From positions 1-64,000 of the forward strand of contig NZ_VJZC01000001.1 in the NCBI RefSeq assembly GCF_009377185.1: DNA of 64,000 bases. Reading direction: 5' to 3'. The DNA comes from Streptomyces spongiae. Lineage in GTDB: Bacteria > Actinomycetota > Actinomycetes > Streptomycetales > Streptomycetaceae. The notes below the pieces were generated by a model. It saw nothing but the letters and a program-made list of their open reading frames with translations, had not been told where the DNA came from and searched no databases. The translations under genes were made by a program, and so were the position numbers. The number at the start of each line of letters is the position of its first letter. Within the stretch, counting starts at the first letter, position 1. This document shows positions 44,641 through 52,796 of this stretch, in pieces.

Positions 44641-45243
44641 TTACGCGGCGATCTTCTGCTTCAGCGTTGCGACGTGGCCCTTGATTTTCTGCTCGGTCTC
44701 GGTGCGCTTGCGGTCGCGCTCCTGCTTCGCCTCCTCCTTCCTGATCCGGTCCGCGGCCTCCTCCATGGCCTTCAGTTCGGTCCGAGCCGAGTCGGCCGGG
44801 CGGCGCTCGAGGACGGCGTCGTAGCGCATGGCCAGCAGGTCCAGTGCCTGAGTGTCGGACTCCCGCACCTCGGCGAGGATGGCCGTGCCCCCCGGCGGGA
44901 CGTGCGGCGTGAACGCGCCGACGGCGCCGGTGGCCTCGGTGACCCGCTTGTAGTCGTAGCCCGAGCCGATCGCCGCGCCGATGCCCCAGCCCATCAGTAC
45001 GCCGAGGGGGCCGCCGAGGATGCCGACCAGTGAGCCCACCAGCCCGCCGACGGCTGTGTTGCGTCCTGCCTTGGTCTCCAGCCCCTCGGGGATGCGGACC
45101 GTGCCGTCTTCCTGGCGCTCGATCAGGATCGCGCCGCGGACTTCGGTAGTGGCGGAGGTGAGGTGCTTGAGGTCGCTGAGTGCCTGGTAGGCGGTGGCCC
45201 GGTCGGCGAAGCGGAGGGCGATGGCGTTTTCGCTCATGGACAT
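44641..45243 (-). CDS. DUF1269-like glycine-rich protein with charged C-terminal helix
   Basis: 200 residues from ATG 45243 behind AAGGAGG. N-terminal ferredoxin-like part (ALRFADRATAYQALSDL), a glycine-rich segment VGGLVGSLVGILGGPLGVLMGWGIGA in pieces at 66-92 that may insert in a membrane, a second alpha/beta part, and a long charged helix from ~150 to the end (KEEAKQERDRKRTETEQKIK) that could form a coiled coil. The first parts match the DUF1269 family. Function unknown; often linked to stress or envelope. It is divergent from a TetR gene and shares an operator region with it. Confidence 0.75.
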   Translation of the reverse strand: MSMSENAIALRFADRATAYQALSDLKHLTSATTEVRGAILIERQEDGTVRIPEGLETKAGRNTAVGGLVGSLVGILGGPLGVLMGWGIGAAIGSGYDYKRVTEATGAVGAFTPHVPPGGTAILAEVRESDTQALDLLAMRYDAVLERRPADSARTELKAMEEAADRIRKEEAKQERDRKRTETEQKIKGHVATLKQKIAA

Positions 45244-45272
45244 GTGATGCCTCCTTGGGGCTGTTGCTCGTC

Positions 45273-45328
45273 ATCTGTGAGACAGTATGTATCGAAAAGG
45301 AGTTGTGAGTCAACATGTCTCACAGATT
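45273..45328. promoter_or_regulatory. 12-bp inverted-repeat operator between divergent genes
   Basis: ATCTGTGAGACA (45273-45284) and its exact reverse complement TGTCTCACAGAT (45317-45328). The right arm also belongs to a tighter palindrome TGTGAG-N9-CTCACA (45304-45324). Either the TetR protein encoded at 45351 binds here, or the arms are two separate half-operators for the two promoters. Confidence 0.65.
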
Positions 45329-45350
45329 GATGTGTGAAAGAGGCGGCCAC

Positions 45351-45935
45351 ATGCCCCGGAACAGCAACGACCCCCGTGCCCTCCGCAGTCGTGCCTCCGC
45401 CCTGGCCGCTGCCACCGCACTCCTCGTCGAGGGAGGACCGGAACGGGTCACCCATGCAGCGGTCGCCGAGCGTGCCGGAATGGGACGGGCCACCGTCTAC
45501 CGGCACTGGCCCGACCTGCAATCCCTGCTCCTTGACGCCGTGGCCCACGGCGCCCGCCCCCTGCTCACGCTGGACGACGGCCCGGTCCGTGACCAGTTGG
45601 TGACCCAGTTGCAGCAGCAGGCGGACTGGCTCAACCAGCCTGTCTCCGCTTCGGTCATCGCGACCGTCATCGAGCGGGCGGAGCGGGACGAGGGCGTGCG
45701 GCGTGTCCGAGAGGAGATGTTCGGCCGAGCCGACGAGCACCTGGCCGGCGTGCTCGCCGCTGCCGTCGAACGCGGTGAACTCCGCCCCGGCGTCCAGCAG
45801 AACGCCAGGGAACTGGTCGCCCGGATCCTCGGTCCGCTGCTGTTCCAGCGGTTCATGCTCGGTGCCCGGCTGGACGACGACCTGGTGGTCGGCGCAGTCG
45901 ACGCAGCGCTCGCACCCTGGCATCCCGGCGCATGA
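45351..45935 (+). CDS. TetR-family regulator
   Basis: 194 residues from ATG 45351 with AGAGG nine bases upstream. An ATG at 45315 is in frame but lies inside the inverted-repeat operator, so I reject it. HTH: ASALAAATALLVEGGPERVT, AVAERAGMGRATVYRHWPDL. C-terminal half includes a TetR_C_11-like pattern (RARHDEGVRRVREEMF region). Likely autoregulated and controlling the divergent DUF1269-like gene. Confidence 0.88.
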   Translation: MPRNSNDPRALRSRASALAAATALLVEGGPERVTHAAVAERAGMGRATVYRHWPDLQSLLLDAVAHGARPLLTLDDGPVRDQLVTQLQQQADWLNQPVSASVIATVIERAERDEGVRRVREEMFGRADEHLAGVLAAAVERGELRPGVQQNARELVARILGPLLFQRFMLGARLDDDLVVGAVDAALAPWHPGA

Positions 45936-46136
45936 CGGCGGTCAGATCCGCCTGCAACGCGCGTCAGCGGCAGGCGCTGTACGTCTCAGGTGTGGACGTG
46001 CAAGTGCCTCCGACCGGCAGGGGACGTCGACGAAGCCGAACACACCGGCGCCCTCACCACGGTGGACGAAGGTGAGGTGATGGAGTCGAGCCGATGAACG
46101 CACCTGAACTCAGCACGGCATTCTCGACGTACTGGA

Positions 46137-47219
46137 TCACTCCGGTGATCTGGAGGATGCCCGAGGGGCGAGAGTGCCCCGCAGGGCGTCTGTCAGGATC
46201 GCGCGGATGTCGTCGGCGGAGACGGGGCGGGGGTTGGCGTAAGGCCGACTCTGGGCCTGGGCGATCACCTCGGTGAGGTCGTGTTCGGTGAGGCCGAGTT
46301 CGCCCAGAGACCGCGGTGCCCCGAGTTCGGTTGCAACCCGCGCGAGGTGTTCCGGTACGTCGTCGGTGGCCAGGGCGCGGCGGAGGGCGCGCTCGGCGGC
46401 CGGGGCGGCGGGGAGGTTGAAGGCGGCGACGTAGGGGAGCAGGACGGTGTGGGCGGGTGCATGGGGCAGGTCGAAGGTGCCGCCGAGGATGTGGCAGAGC
46501 TTGTGGTGCAGCGACATGGTGGTCGCCCCCAGACAGCTCCCGCAGAGCCAGGCGCCGCGCAGCGCCGCGGTGCGGGCGTCCAGGTCGTGCGGGGCGGCGG
46601 TGACGGCCGGCAGGGCGGTGGCCAGGGAACGTACGCCCTCCTCGGCCATCAGGGAGACGATCGGTGAGGCGTCCGGCGCGTACAGGGCCTCAACCGCGTG
46701 CGCGATGGCGTTGAAGCCGCTGGTCACCGACACGTCGACCGGCAGGCGCAGGGTGAGTTCGGGGTCGTAGACCACGCTGCGTGGCAGGACGGACCGGTCC
46801 CGGCCGGTCTGTTTGCGGCCGTTTTCGGTGAGTCCCCAGATGGGAGTCATCTCGGATCCGGCGTAGGTCGTCGGCACACTGATGACCGGTGGTCCGGACT
46901 TCAGCGCGATCGCCTTGCCCAGGCCGATCGTGGAGCCGCCGCCGACGGCCACGCAGCCGTCCGCGGCGACGTCACGAGCGACCTCCAGAGCCTTCGAAGC
47001 GATGCCGGCGGGCACGTGCATGCGCGCCTCGGCGAAGACCTCGGCGCAGGATTCGCCGAGCAGCGCGGCCGCTCGTTCGGCGAGGTCCCGCTGTCCGGGC
47101 GTGGACAGCACCAGCAGTCGGCGCAGGTGCAACCGCTCGGCCTCTTGCGGCAGTCGGTCCAGGCTTCCGGCGCCGAACACCACGCGCATGGGCAGGGCCT
47201 CGTATGTGAAGGTGCTCAT
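46137..47219 (-). CDS. maleylacetate reductase
   Basis: 360 residues from ATG 47219. Iron-type alcohol dehydrogenase fold: AVGGGSTIGLGKAIAL (NAD-binding), VPTTYAGSEMTPIWG, and the metal/active-site run SLHHKLCHILGGTFDLPHAPAH in which several histidines are kept. Length is that of bacterial maleylacetate reductases, which reduce maleylacetate to 3-oxoadipate with NAD(P)H. It overlaps the intradiol dioxygenase gene by four bases (ATGA), and that pairing fixes the pathway as hydroxyquinol (1,2,4-trihydroxybenzene) cleavage. Confidence 0.94.
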   Translation of the reverse strand: MSTFTYEALPMRVVFGAGSLDRLPQEAERLHLRRLLVLSTPGQRDLAERAAALLGESCAEVFAEARMHVPAGIASKALEVARDVAADGCVAVGGGSTIGLGKAIALKSGPPVISVPTTYAGSEMTPIWGLTENGRKQTGRDRSVLPRSVVYDPELTLRLPVDVSVTSGFNAIAHAVEALYAPDASPIVSLMAEEGVRSLATALPAVTAAPHDLDARTAALRGAWLCGSCLGATTMSLHHKLCHILGGTFDLPHAPAHTVLLPYVAAFNLPAAPAAERALRRALATDDVPEHLARVATELGAPRSLGELGLTEHDLTEVIAQAQSRPYANPRPVSADDIRAILTDALRGTLAPRASSRSPE

Positions 47220-48085
47220 GGCGCGTGGTCCGGGGCCGTCGCCAGGACGATGTCGAACGTCGCGTGCCGAAAAGGGGTGGTCACGCCGAAGCGCTCGGCC
47301 TCCTGCTGGTCCTGCGACTCGGTGAAGTCGGTGATCAGCCCCCGTTTGACCGCGAAGACGGCGTCGGAGTCCACATAGGGGCTGCCCGCGACGAACGCGT
47401 GCGTGGTGACAGGCCGGTGGCCCGGGGCACTGGCGATGAAGTGCACATGGGCGGGCCGGTAGGGGTGCCTGCCGGTGGCGCGGAGCAGGCCGCCCACCGG
47501 TCCGTCGGTCGGGATCGGGTAGTGGGAGGGGACGACGGTACGGAACCAGTAGCGGCCCTCGACGTCCGTGTGGAACAGCCCGCGCCCGTTGCCCGGTGGC
47601 TGTACGTCGGGCTGCTGCACGTCGTAGAAGCCGTCCTCGGTGCACTGCCACACGTCCAGCTCGGCCCCGGCCAGGGGAGTGCCGTCGGGGCTGAGGACCC
47701 GGCCGGAGACGACACAGGGCCGACCGGTGCCCAACAGGTCGATGGAGTCACCGAGTTCGCGGCGTGGCGACTCGGTCATGTGGAAGGGGCCCAGGACCGT
47801 GCTCTCGGTGCCCTGCTCGTCCCCGTTCATGGTCTCCACGAGCATGGAGACGCCCAGAACGTCGGAGAGCAGGACGAACTCCTGCCGGGTGTCGTCGCAC
47901 TTCTGGCCGGTGGCGGTGAGAAAGCCGATCGCGGCCTCCCATTCATCCAGCGTGGGTTCGATGTCCTTCACGAAGGCGTGCAGATGGCGGGTCAGGCTCT
48001 CCATCAGCTCCCGCAGCCGGGCGTCCTTGGTTCCCTGGAAGCTCTCCACGACCGCGGCAGTGGCGGTCTCGACGGTGAAGTCCAT
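47216..48085 (-). CDS. hydroxyquinol 1,2-dioxygenase (intradiol)
   Basis: 289 residues. N-terminal helical linker domain, then the beta-sandwich. Iron(III) ligands: Tyr154 (DGFYDVQ), Tyr189 (SHYPIP), His213 and His215 (PAHVHF). DGFYDVQQPD and the preceding DVWQCTE match the hydroxyquinol subgroup better than catechol 1,2-dioxygenases. Opens 1,2,4-trihydroxybenzene to maleylacetate, used by the next gene. Cytoplasmic, usually a homodimer. Confidence 0.94.
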   Translation of the reverse strand: MDFTVETATAAVVESFQGTKDARLRELMESLTRHLHAFVKDIEPTLDEWEAAIGFLTATGQKCDDTRQEFVLLSDVLGVSMLVETMNGDEQGTESTVLGPFHMTESPRRELGDSIDLLGTGRPCVVSGRVLSPDGTPLAGAELDVWQCTEDGFYDVQQPDVQPPGNGRGLFHTDVEGRYWFRTVVPSHYPIPTDGPVGGLLRATGRHPYRPAHVHFIASAPGHRPVTTHAFVAGSPYVDSDAVFAVKRGLITDFTESQDQQEAERFGVTTPFRHATFDIVLATAPDHAP

Positions 48086-48087
48086 TG

Positions 48088-49209
48088 CTACTCCTCGCTG
48101 TTCGGGAAGTTGTCGCCAGTGAGGTGGTCCGTGAACCAGTCCGCGGTGAACGCGTCGCGTTCGGCGGCATGGTTGTACAGGGTGTGCTCGCCGTCCGGCC
48201 AGATGCGCAAGGTGGCGGTGGCGGGATCGGCGGCGCGCAGGAAGGGCTCCTGGTCCTCGTAGCGGGCGAGCGGGTCGCGGCCGCCGTGCAGCAGGAGTAG
48301 CGGGCAGGTGACGCGGTGCGTGTCAGGGTCGAAGCGGAGGCTGTGCATGACCTCGGTCACCCGGTCCAGATCCTCGGTGCCGACCGCTGCGGAGATCTGT
48401 TCGCGGGCGGTACGGAACTCGGGTGTCGTCGGCGCGGCCGGGGCACCGTTGACCACCACCGCGGCTACGCGTGGGTCGGCGGCGGCCAGGTGCGCGGCGA
48501 ACAGACCGCCGAAGCTGATGCCCTGGACGCCCATGCCGCCGTCGAGGCGGGAGTCGGCCTCGGCGAGATCGATGAAGCGGGCGAAGCCTTCGGTGACCTT
48601 CTCGTCGAAGTAGAGGCCGTGACGCAGCCGCGATTCGCCCTGGCCGGGACCTTCCGCGAGCAGACAGGCCAGTCCGCGCGCGGTGTAGGCGTCGGCGATG
48701 CGCAGGTACGCCGCTCCCCATCCGCTCAGGCCGCCCCAGACGACGACGGTGGCCCGGGCGGCGCCGGTGGGCGGCAGGCAGAGCCAGCCGGTCAGGGTGC
48801 TGTCGCGGTGAGGGATCTCGACCCGTTCGATGCGTGACGCGTAGGGAACGGCGAGGCCGGCGGCCGAGGCGGTGGCGGCGGTGTGACGGGCGTACAGCTC
48901 GCGTTTGTCGTCGTTGTCGGTCTGGTACGCCATCTGCGCGAACATCAACGCGGCGGACGCGTACTGGTACGACTCGCGGGCCGTCGTGAGATGCCCGGCC
49001 CCCTCGGCGAGACGGGCGCGCTCCAGCCAGGTGTCCGCGAGGAGCGCGGCGGACTCCTCCCAGGGCATCCCACTGGCTGTGTCCGAGAGGAGCCGGTGGG
49101 CGTCCGCGTGGTCCATCCCGCAGTCGACGAGCCGGGTGAAGGGCATCGCCCGGTGCTGCGCGGCCACGAGCGGCGACAGGGGGGCGGTCTCCGGGTTCTC
49201 GAGCGTCAT
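48088..49209 (-). CDS. alpha/beta hydrolase, 2,6-dihydroxypseudooxynicotine hydrolase-like
   Basis: 373 residues. A helical N-terminal cap of about 130 residues (LAEGAGHLTTARESYQYASA) precedes an alpha/beta-hydrolase core with nucleophile GISFGGLF and final acid/His block GGRDPLARYEDQE... GEHTLYNH. This two-part layout is that of FrsA/DHPON-hydrolase-type enzymes, some of which break a C-C bond between a hydroxylated ring and an acyl chain. Placed between a ring hydroxylase and hydroxyquinol dioxygenase it may release a trihydroxybenzene or resorcinol from an acyl-phenol. The C-C activity is inferred. Confidence 0.82.
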   Translation of the reverse strand: MTLENPETAPLSPLVAAQHRAMPFTRLVDCGMDHADAHRLLSDTASGMPWEESAALLADTWLERARLAEGAGHLTTARESYQYASAALMFAQMAYQTDNDDKRELYARHTAATASAAGLAVPYASRIERVEIPHRDSTLTGWLCLPPTGAARATVVVWGGLSGWGAAYLRIADAYTARGLACLLAEGPGQGESRLRHGLYFDEKVTEGFARFIDLAEADSRLDGGMGVQGISFGGLFAAHLAAADPRVAAVVVNGAPAAPTTPEFRTAREQISAAVGTEDLDRVTEVMHSLRFDPDTHRVTCPLLLLHGGRDPLARYEDQEPFLRAADPATATLRIWPDGEHTLYNHAAERDAFTADWFTDHLTGDNFPNSEE

Positions 49210-50762
49210 GCAGCAGTCCTCACTGTTCCGAACAGAGCTGCGTTCAGGTCGTCCACCAGCGCGCCGAGGTCCGTACGGTCCACGGCCGTACCGAACAGCA
49301 CGAAGTCGGGGCGGGCCAGATAGCCCACCGCGCCAAGGTGCCGAAGGTAGGCCCCGTGCCGGCCGTCGAGGTCTTCCACGGTGTCGAGCGAGACCACGGC
49401 GCATCCCAGGCGTTCCAGCAGGGCAAGGCGCTCCGGTCCCAGGGCCTCCGTCGGGTCCTCGGCCGTGACCAGGGCGAAACCGAAGCCGGTGAGGTCGTCG
49501 AACCGCCCGGTCGTCCCGTCGGCGGTCCGGATGCGGCCCTGCGGAGTGAGGATGCCGACGGGGGTGACGGCGTTCTGCCGCAGGACGCCGTTGCTGATCG
49601 GCGGGAAGGGAGGCGGGGGAGGAATCCTGCCTGCGGCGAAGGCCGCGTCCCGGGCAGCCGCGGCCTCCACGTCATGGGTGTTGGCGACCTTGCCGAGCCC
49701 GATCGCCGCATGAGTGAGCACGGTGACGTGCGGGCGGCGCTCGCTCTCGTACGTGTCCAGCAGCGTGTCGGGGGTCTGCCCGCCGAGCACCAGATGCAGC
49801 TTCCAGGCGAGGTTGGTCGCGTCGCGCATACCGCTGCACGCGCCCTGGCCGAGGTACGGGGGCATGGCGTGGGCGGCATCGCCCGCCAGGAAGACGCGGC
49901 CCACCCGCCAGCGGGTGGCGATGCGAGCCTCGAAGCCGTACACCAGCCGGCGAACGACCCGCAGGTCGTCGGGCCCCAGGTCGTGGTACTGGCGCAGGAG
50001 ACGCCAGGCGGATTCCGGGGTGGTCATCTCCTCGGTCGTCTCGCCCGGCAGCAGGGCGAACTCGAAGCGCTGACGGCGGGTTCCGATGTTGATGGTCATG
50101 TGACCGCGCGCCGGGTCGCAGTACTGCGTGCCGACCGCGTACTCGGGAGGCTGAGGGCGCAGCCATTCGGTGTCGATGTTGAGCCACTGCTCGTTGAAGC
50201 CGAAGTCCTGCCGCTCCACGCCGAGCAGTTCGCGAACCCCGCTGCGGCTGCCGTCCGCCGCGAGCACGTAGCGGGCGCGGACCTGGTCGTGCGGACCGTC
50301 GGCGGTCACCTTGTCGGCGTTCCATCCACGCAGCCGCAGGGTGACGGCGTCCGCGTCCTGCTCCAGATCGGTCACCGCCCAGCCCTGGCGGACATCCACG
50401 GTTCCGTAGGTGCGCAGACGCTCGTCGATGGCGCACTCGATGTCGGGCTGGTACATGGAGATGTGGTCCGGAAAACCCAGCGGACCGTTGGGGTCCGCCG
50501 GGATCTTGATCAGAGTCTGGCCCTTGCCGTTGACCCACACGTACTCGGACAGGGACGAGTCGCGCAGCGCGTGGTCGACGTCGCCCGCCGCCTGGATGGT
50601 GCGGGCCGCCTCGTGGTCGATGTGGGTGAGCCGGGGCAGTCCGTACAGGCCGGGCCAGCGTTCGCATACAACGACCCGGTGGCCGAGCCGGCCCAGCAGC
50701 GACGCGGCGGTGAGTCCGGTCGGTCCGTACCCGACGACGGCGATGTCGTAGATCGGGTCCAC
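49206..50762 (-). CDS. FAD-dependent aromatic hydroxylase (MhpA/PHBH group)
   Basis: 518 residues from GTG 50762, GGAGG seven bases upstream. Dinucleotide fold VVGYGPTGLTAASLLGRLGH, mid motif ARYVLAADGSRSGVRELLG (the DG motif), and GRVFLAGDAAHAMPPYLGQG (GD motif). The C-terminal thioredoxin-like domain of the larger phenol hydroxylase types is present (~390-518). Relatives hydroxylate 3-(3-hydroxyphenyl)propionate, resorcinol or similar with NAD(P)H and O2. First gene of the ring-cleavage operon; it would add the third hydroxyl needed for hydroxyquinol-type cleavage. Confidence 0.92.
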   Translation of the reverse strand: MDPIYDIAVVGYGPTGLTAASLLGRLGHRVVVCERWPGLYGLPRLTHIDHEAARTIQAAGDVDHALRDSSLSEYVWVNGKGQTLIKIPADPNGPLGFPDHISMYQPDIECAIDERLRTYGTVDVRQGWAVTDLEQDADAVTLRLRGWNADKVTADGPHDQVRARYVLAADGSRSGVRELLGVERQDFGFNEQWLNIDTEWLRPQPPEYAVGTQYCDPARGHMTINIGTRRQRFEFALLPGETTEEMTTPESAWRLLRQYHDLGPDDLRVVRRLVYGFEARIATRWRVGRVFLAGDAAHAMPPYLGQGACSGMRDATNLAWKLHLVLGGQTPDTLLDTYESERRPHVTVLTHAAIGLGKVANTHDVEAAAARDAAFAAGRIPPPPPFPPISNGVLRQNAVTPVGILTPQGRIRTADGTTGRFDDLTGFGFALVTAEDPTEALGPERLALLERLGCAVVSLDTVEDLDGRHGAYLRHLGAVGYLARPDFVLFGTAVDRTDLGALVDDLNAALFGTVRTAA

Positions 50763-50874
50763 AGTGCACCTCCAGAAAAGCCCCGCGCCGTTGTGGGGGG
50801 AGGGTTGGGCGTGAGGAGTGGGAAATGGGCGGTCGGCCCCTGAGCCGATGACGATGTGCATCAGAACTGACACG

Positions 50875-50892
50875 TGTGAACTGAGATTCACA
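50875..50892. promoter_or_regulatory. predicted operator 1 of the hydroxyquinol operon
   Basis: TGTGAACT-GA-GATTCACA, imperfect palindrome in the divergent region; flanked by AACTGA (50865-50870) and TCAGTT (50893-50898), which form an outer inverted repeat. Confidence 0.6.
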
Positions 50893-50949
50893 TCAGTTGC
50901 AGTGTTGACGTCAGCCTGGCACGTGAGCCCCAGGGACTGACGTCCTTCG

Positions 50950-50967
50950 AATGAATCGAGATTCACA
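50950..50967. promoter_or_regulatory. predicted operator 2 of the hydroxyquinol operon
   Basis: AATGAATC-GA-GATTCACA; the core TGAATC/GATTCA is a perfect inverted repeat. It shares 14 of 18 bases with operator 1 and lies 75 bp further, just upstream of the TetR promoter. Confidence 0.62.
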
Positions 50968-51000
50968 TAACGCCAGCGTGAACGTCAAGTGTGCGGTCGA

Positions 51001-51006
51001 TAGGAT
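51001..51006 (+). promoter_or_regulatory. -10 box TAGGAT, leaderless TetR gene
   Basis: TAGGAT ends seven bases before GTG 51013; no Shine-Dalgarno. Same arrangement as at 23279 and 51694. Confidence 0.6.
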
Positions 51007-51012
51007 GCGTGA

Positions 51013-51660
51013 GTGACTGACTCCACCGTGCGTAGACCGGCCGCTCCTCAGGAAGGCAGTCGCCGTTCACAACAGGGCATCCTTCGTGCCGGGTTCGCGG
51101 TGCTCGAAGGAGGAGGGGTGGACGCGCTCACAGTCGCTGCCGTCGCCGAGCGCGCGGGCGTGGCGGTCGGCAGCATCTATCGGCACTTCGGTGACAAGGA
51201 AGGGCTGTTGTACGCCATTCAGCACGCCTTCACCGACATGCTCCGGGCCGAGATCGCAGAGCGGGTGTCCGCAGAGCGGCTGCGGACCTTCCCGGACCCT
51301 GCCGACGAGGTCGCCGAAGCGGTAGGGGCGATCGTCGACGCCTTCCGGACGCACGAACACCTGCTGGGTGTCTTCCTCCTCCTCGGCACCCGCCACGAGG
51401 CGGTGAAGACGTTGGGTTCGCGCGTCAGCGTCGAGGGCAACCACCGCTTCGTCGAGGCTCTCGGTCACATCTCCATCGCCCACTCCGACCGAGCAGCCGC
51501 CCTCGACTTCGCGTACCGCCTGGTCTACGCCGCCGTGGCACACCGGGCCACCCAGGGTGAGTTCCTCGAGTCGGATCGGCCCCTGCCATGGACCGAGCTG
51601 AGGAAGCAGCTCCAGGCGGCGGTCATCGCCTATCTGCTGGGCGCGCCGGAAGGGCATTGA
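51013..51660 (+). CDS. TetR-family regulator of the hydroxyquinol operon
   Basis: 215 residues from GTG 51013. HTH: SQQGILRAGFAVLEGGGVDA, then VAERAGVAVGSIYRHFGDKE. Divergent from the hydroxylase operon with two matching palindromes between them, so it probably represses that operon and itself. The effector is likely a phenolic substrate. Confidence 0.9.
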   Translation: MTDSTVRRPAAPQEGSRRSQQGILRAGFAVLEGGGVDALTVAAVAERAGVAVGSIYRHFGDKEGLLYAIQHAFTDMLRAEIAERVSAERLRTFPDPADEVAEAVGAIVDAFRTHEHLLGVFLLLGTRHEAVKTLGSRVSVEGNHRFVEALGHISIAHSDRAAALDFAYRLVYAAVAHRATQGEFLESDRPLPWTELRKQLQAAVIAYLLGAPEGH

Positions 51661-51693
51661 TCGGCGTCTCTGGATGTATCCGTGTCGACCGTC

Positions 51694-51699
51694 TAGGAT
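51694..51699 (+). promoter_or_regulatory. -10 box TAGGAT, leaderless PaaX-like gene
   Basis: TAGGAT ends eight bases before GTG 51708, within the 47 bases between the TetR stop and this gene. Confidence 0.55.
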
Positions 51700-51707
51700 C
51701 CGCCGAA

Positions 51708-52583
51708 GTGAAGCGTGACGAAACGGCGAGTGTGGACGCCGCGGGGCAGGAGCCCGCCGATCCCGACAAGGAAGACCTCGCGCGCGGACTGCCTCAGGAA
51801 CTCGTCCTGGCTCTGGTGGCAACCGTCGCGCTTGACCACGGTCACGGCGAGGCGATTGCGTCGCGAGTGTTCGTACGGATTCTCGGCGACGTCGGCGTGA
51901 ACGAGAGCGCCGCCAGGGCCGTTCTGTCCCGGATGGTGCGGCGAGGCGTGCTGCTGCGCGTCCGGCAGGGGCGGACGGTCGCCTTTCACCTCAGTGACGC
52001 CGGGCGAGCCCAGCTGACCCGGGGCCGGGACCGGGTCCTGTCTCCCCGCCCGTTCGATCATGCCTTCGGCGAGTGGACGCTGCTGAGCTTCTCGGTTCCG
52101 GAAAGTCGGCGTGACCTGCGACACCAACTGCGGGCGCGGCTCACCTGGGCAGGCTTCGGCGCACTGCGGGACGGAGTGTGGATCGCCCCGGGAGCGCCCG
52201 AGATCGAGGACGTGCTGGCGGGCTTTCCCGAAGCGGACGAACTGACTGCCACGGTCGACTTGTTCACCGCGACACCACGGCGCCCCACGGAACTGCCCGC
52301 CCTGATCGCCAGAGTCTGGGACCTGAATGTCCTGCGCCAGGAGCACCAGACCTTCCTCGACCGCTGGGAAACCACCGAGAGCGGCCGCGATGGCGAGCTG
52401 GCCCGCCTCATCTCCCTGTTGGCGGACTGGTTCCGCCTGCTGCGGGCGGATCCCGGACTTCCCCCCGCGCACCTGGGCCCGGACTGGCCGGCCACCAGGT
52501 CGTCCATGACGTTCCGCCGGCTCTACGAGGTGTGGGAGCGACCGGCGTACGAGGAGTTCCTCGCCCTGGTGCGACACGCCTGA
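51708..52583 (+). CDS. PaaX-family transcriptional regulator
   Basis: 291 residues from GTG 51708. Winged HTH (about 30-95) with ESAARAVLSRMVRRGVLLRV and RQGRTVAFHLSDAGRAQL; the central PaaX domain begins FDHAFGEWTLLSFSVPESRRDLR and runs through WAGFGALRDGVWIAPG; C-terminal PaaX_C region ends YEVWERPAYEEFLAL. PaaX proteins respond to phenylacetyl-CoA or other aryl-CoA esters. An acyl-CoA dehydrogenase gene follows, which fits a CoA-thioester ligand. Confidence 0.92.
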   Translation: MKRDETASVDAAGQEPADPDKEDLARGLPQELVLALVATVALDHGHGEAIASRVFVRILGDVGVNESAARAVLSRMVRRGVLLRVRQGRTVAFHLSDAGRAQLTRGRDRVLSPRPFDHAFGEWTLLSFSVPESRRDLRHQLRARLTWAGFGALRDGVWIAPGAPEIEDVLAGFPEADELTATVDLFTATPRRPTELPALIARVWDLNVLRQEHQTFLDRWETTESGRDGELARLISLLADWFRLLRADPGLPPAHLGPDWPATRSSMTFRRLYEVWERPAYEEFLALVRHA

Positions 52584-52643
52584 CGGGATGTGGTCGGCGG
52601 GTCACGGCGCCTCCGGGACAGTTCGATCGTTCTCAAATTTCGA

Positions 52644-52679
52644 TGATTCGTTGACGGTCGTCGGAGGCATGTCTAACGT
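52644..52679 (+). promoter_or_regulatory. promoter of the acyl-CoA dehydrogenase gene with possible PaaX site
   Basis: TTGACG (52651-52656), 17-base spacer, TAACGT (52674-52679). TGATTCG (52644-52650) directly abuts the -35 and resembles the TGATTCG core of known PaaX operators; the match is short. Confidence 0.45.
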
Positions 52680-52796
52680 CAAGCCGGGAGTCGTATCCAT
52701 CTGCGGACATGCGTGCCGTGCCTGCCGCCGCTCCGGAGAGCGGCCCGTTAGGGCACCTTCGCTCTGCACTCCCCTCCGAACCGTTCTGGAGGACGG

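Noticed and set aside
45315..45350. N-terminal extension of the TetR gene from ATG 45315
   Set aside because: The codons lie inside a perfect inverted-repeat operator and lack a Shine-Dalgarno; ATG 45351 has one.
46094..46276. 60-codon plus-strand frame after the TetR gene
   Set aside because: It runs into the end of the maleylacetate reductase gene antisense and becomes Arg/Gly-rich; no family resemblance.
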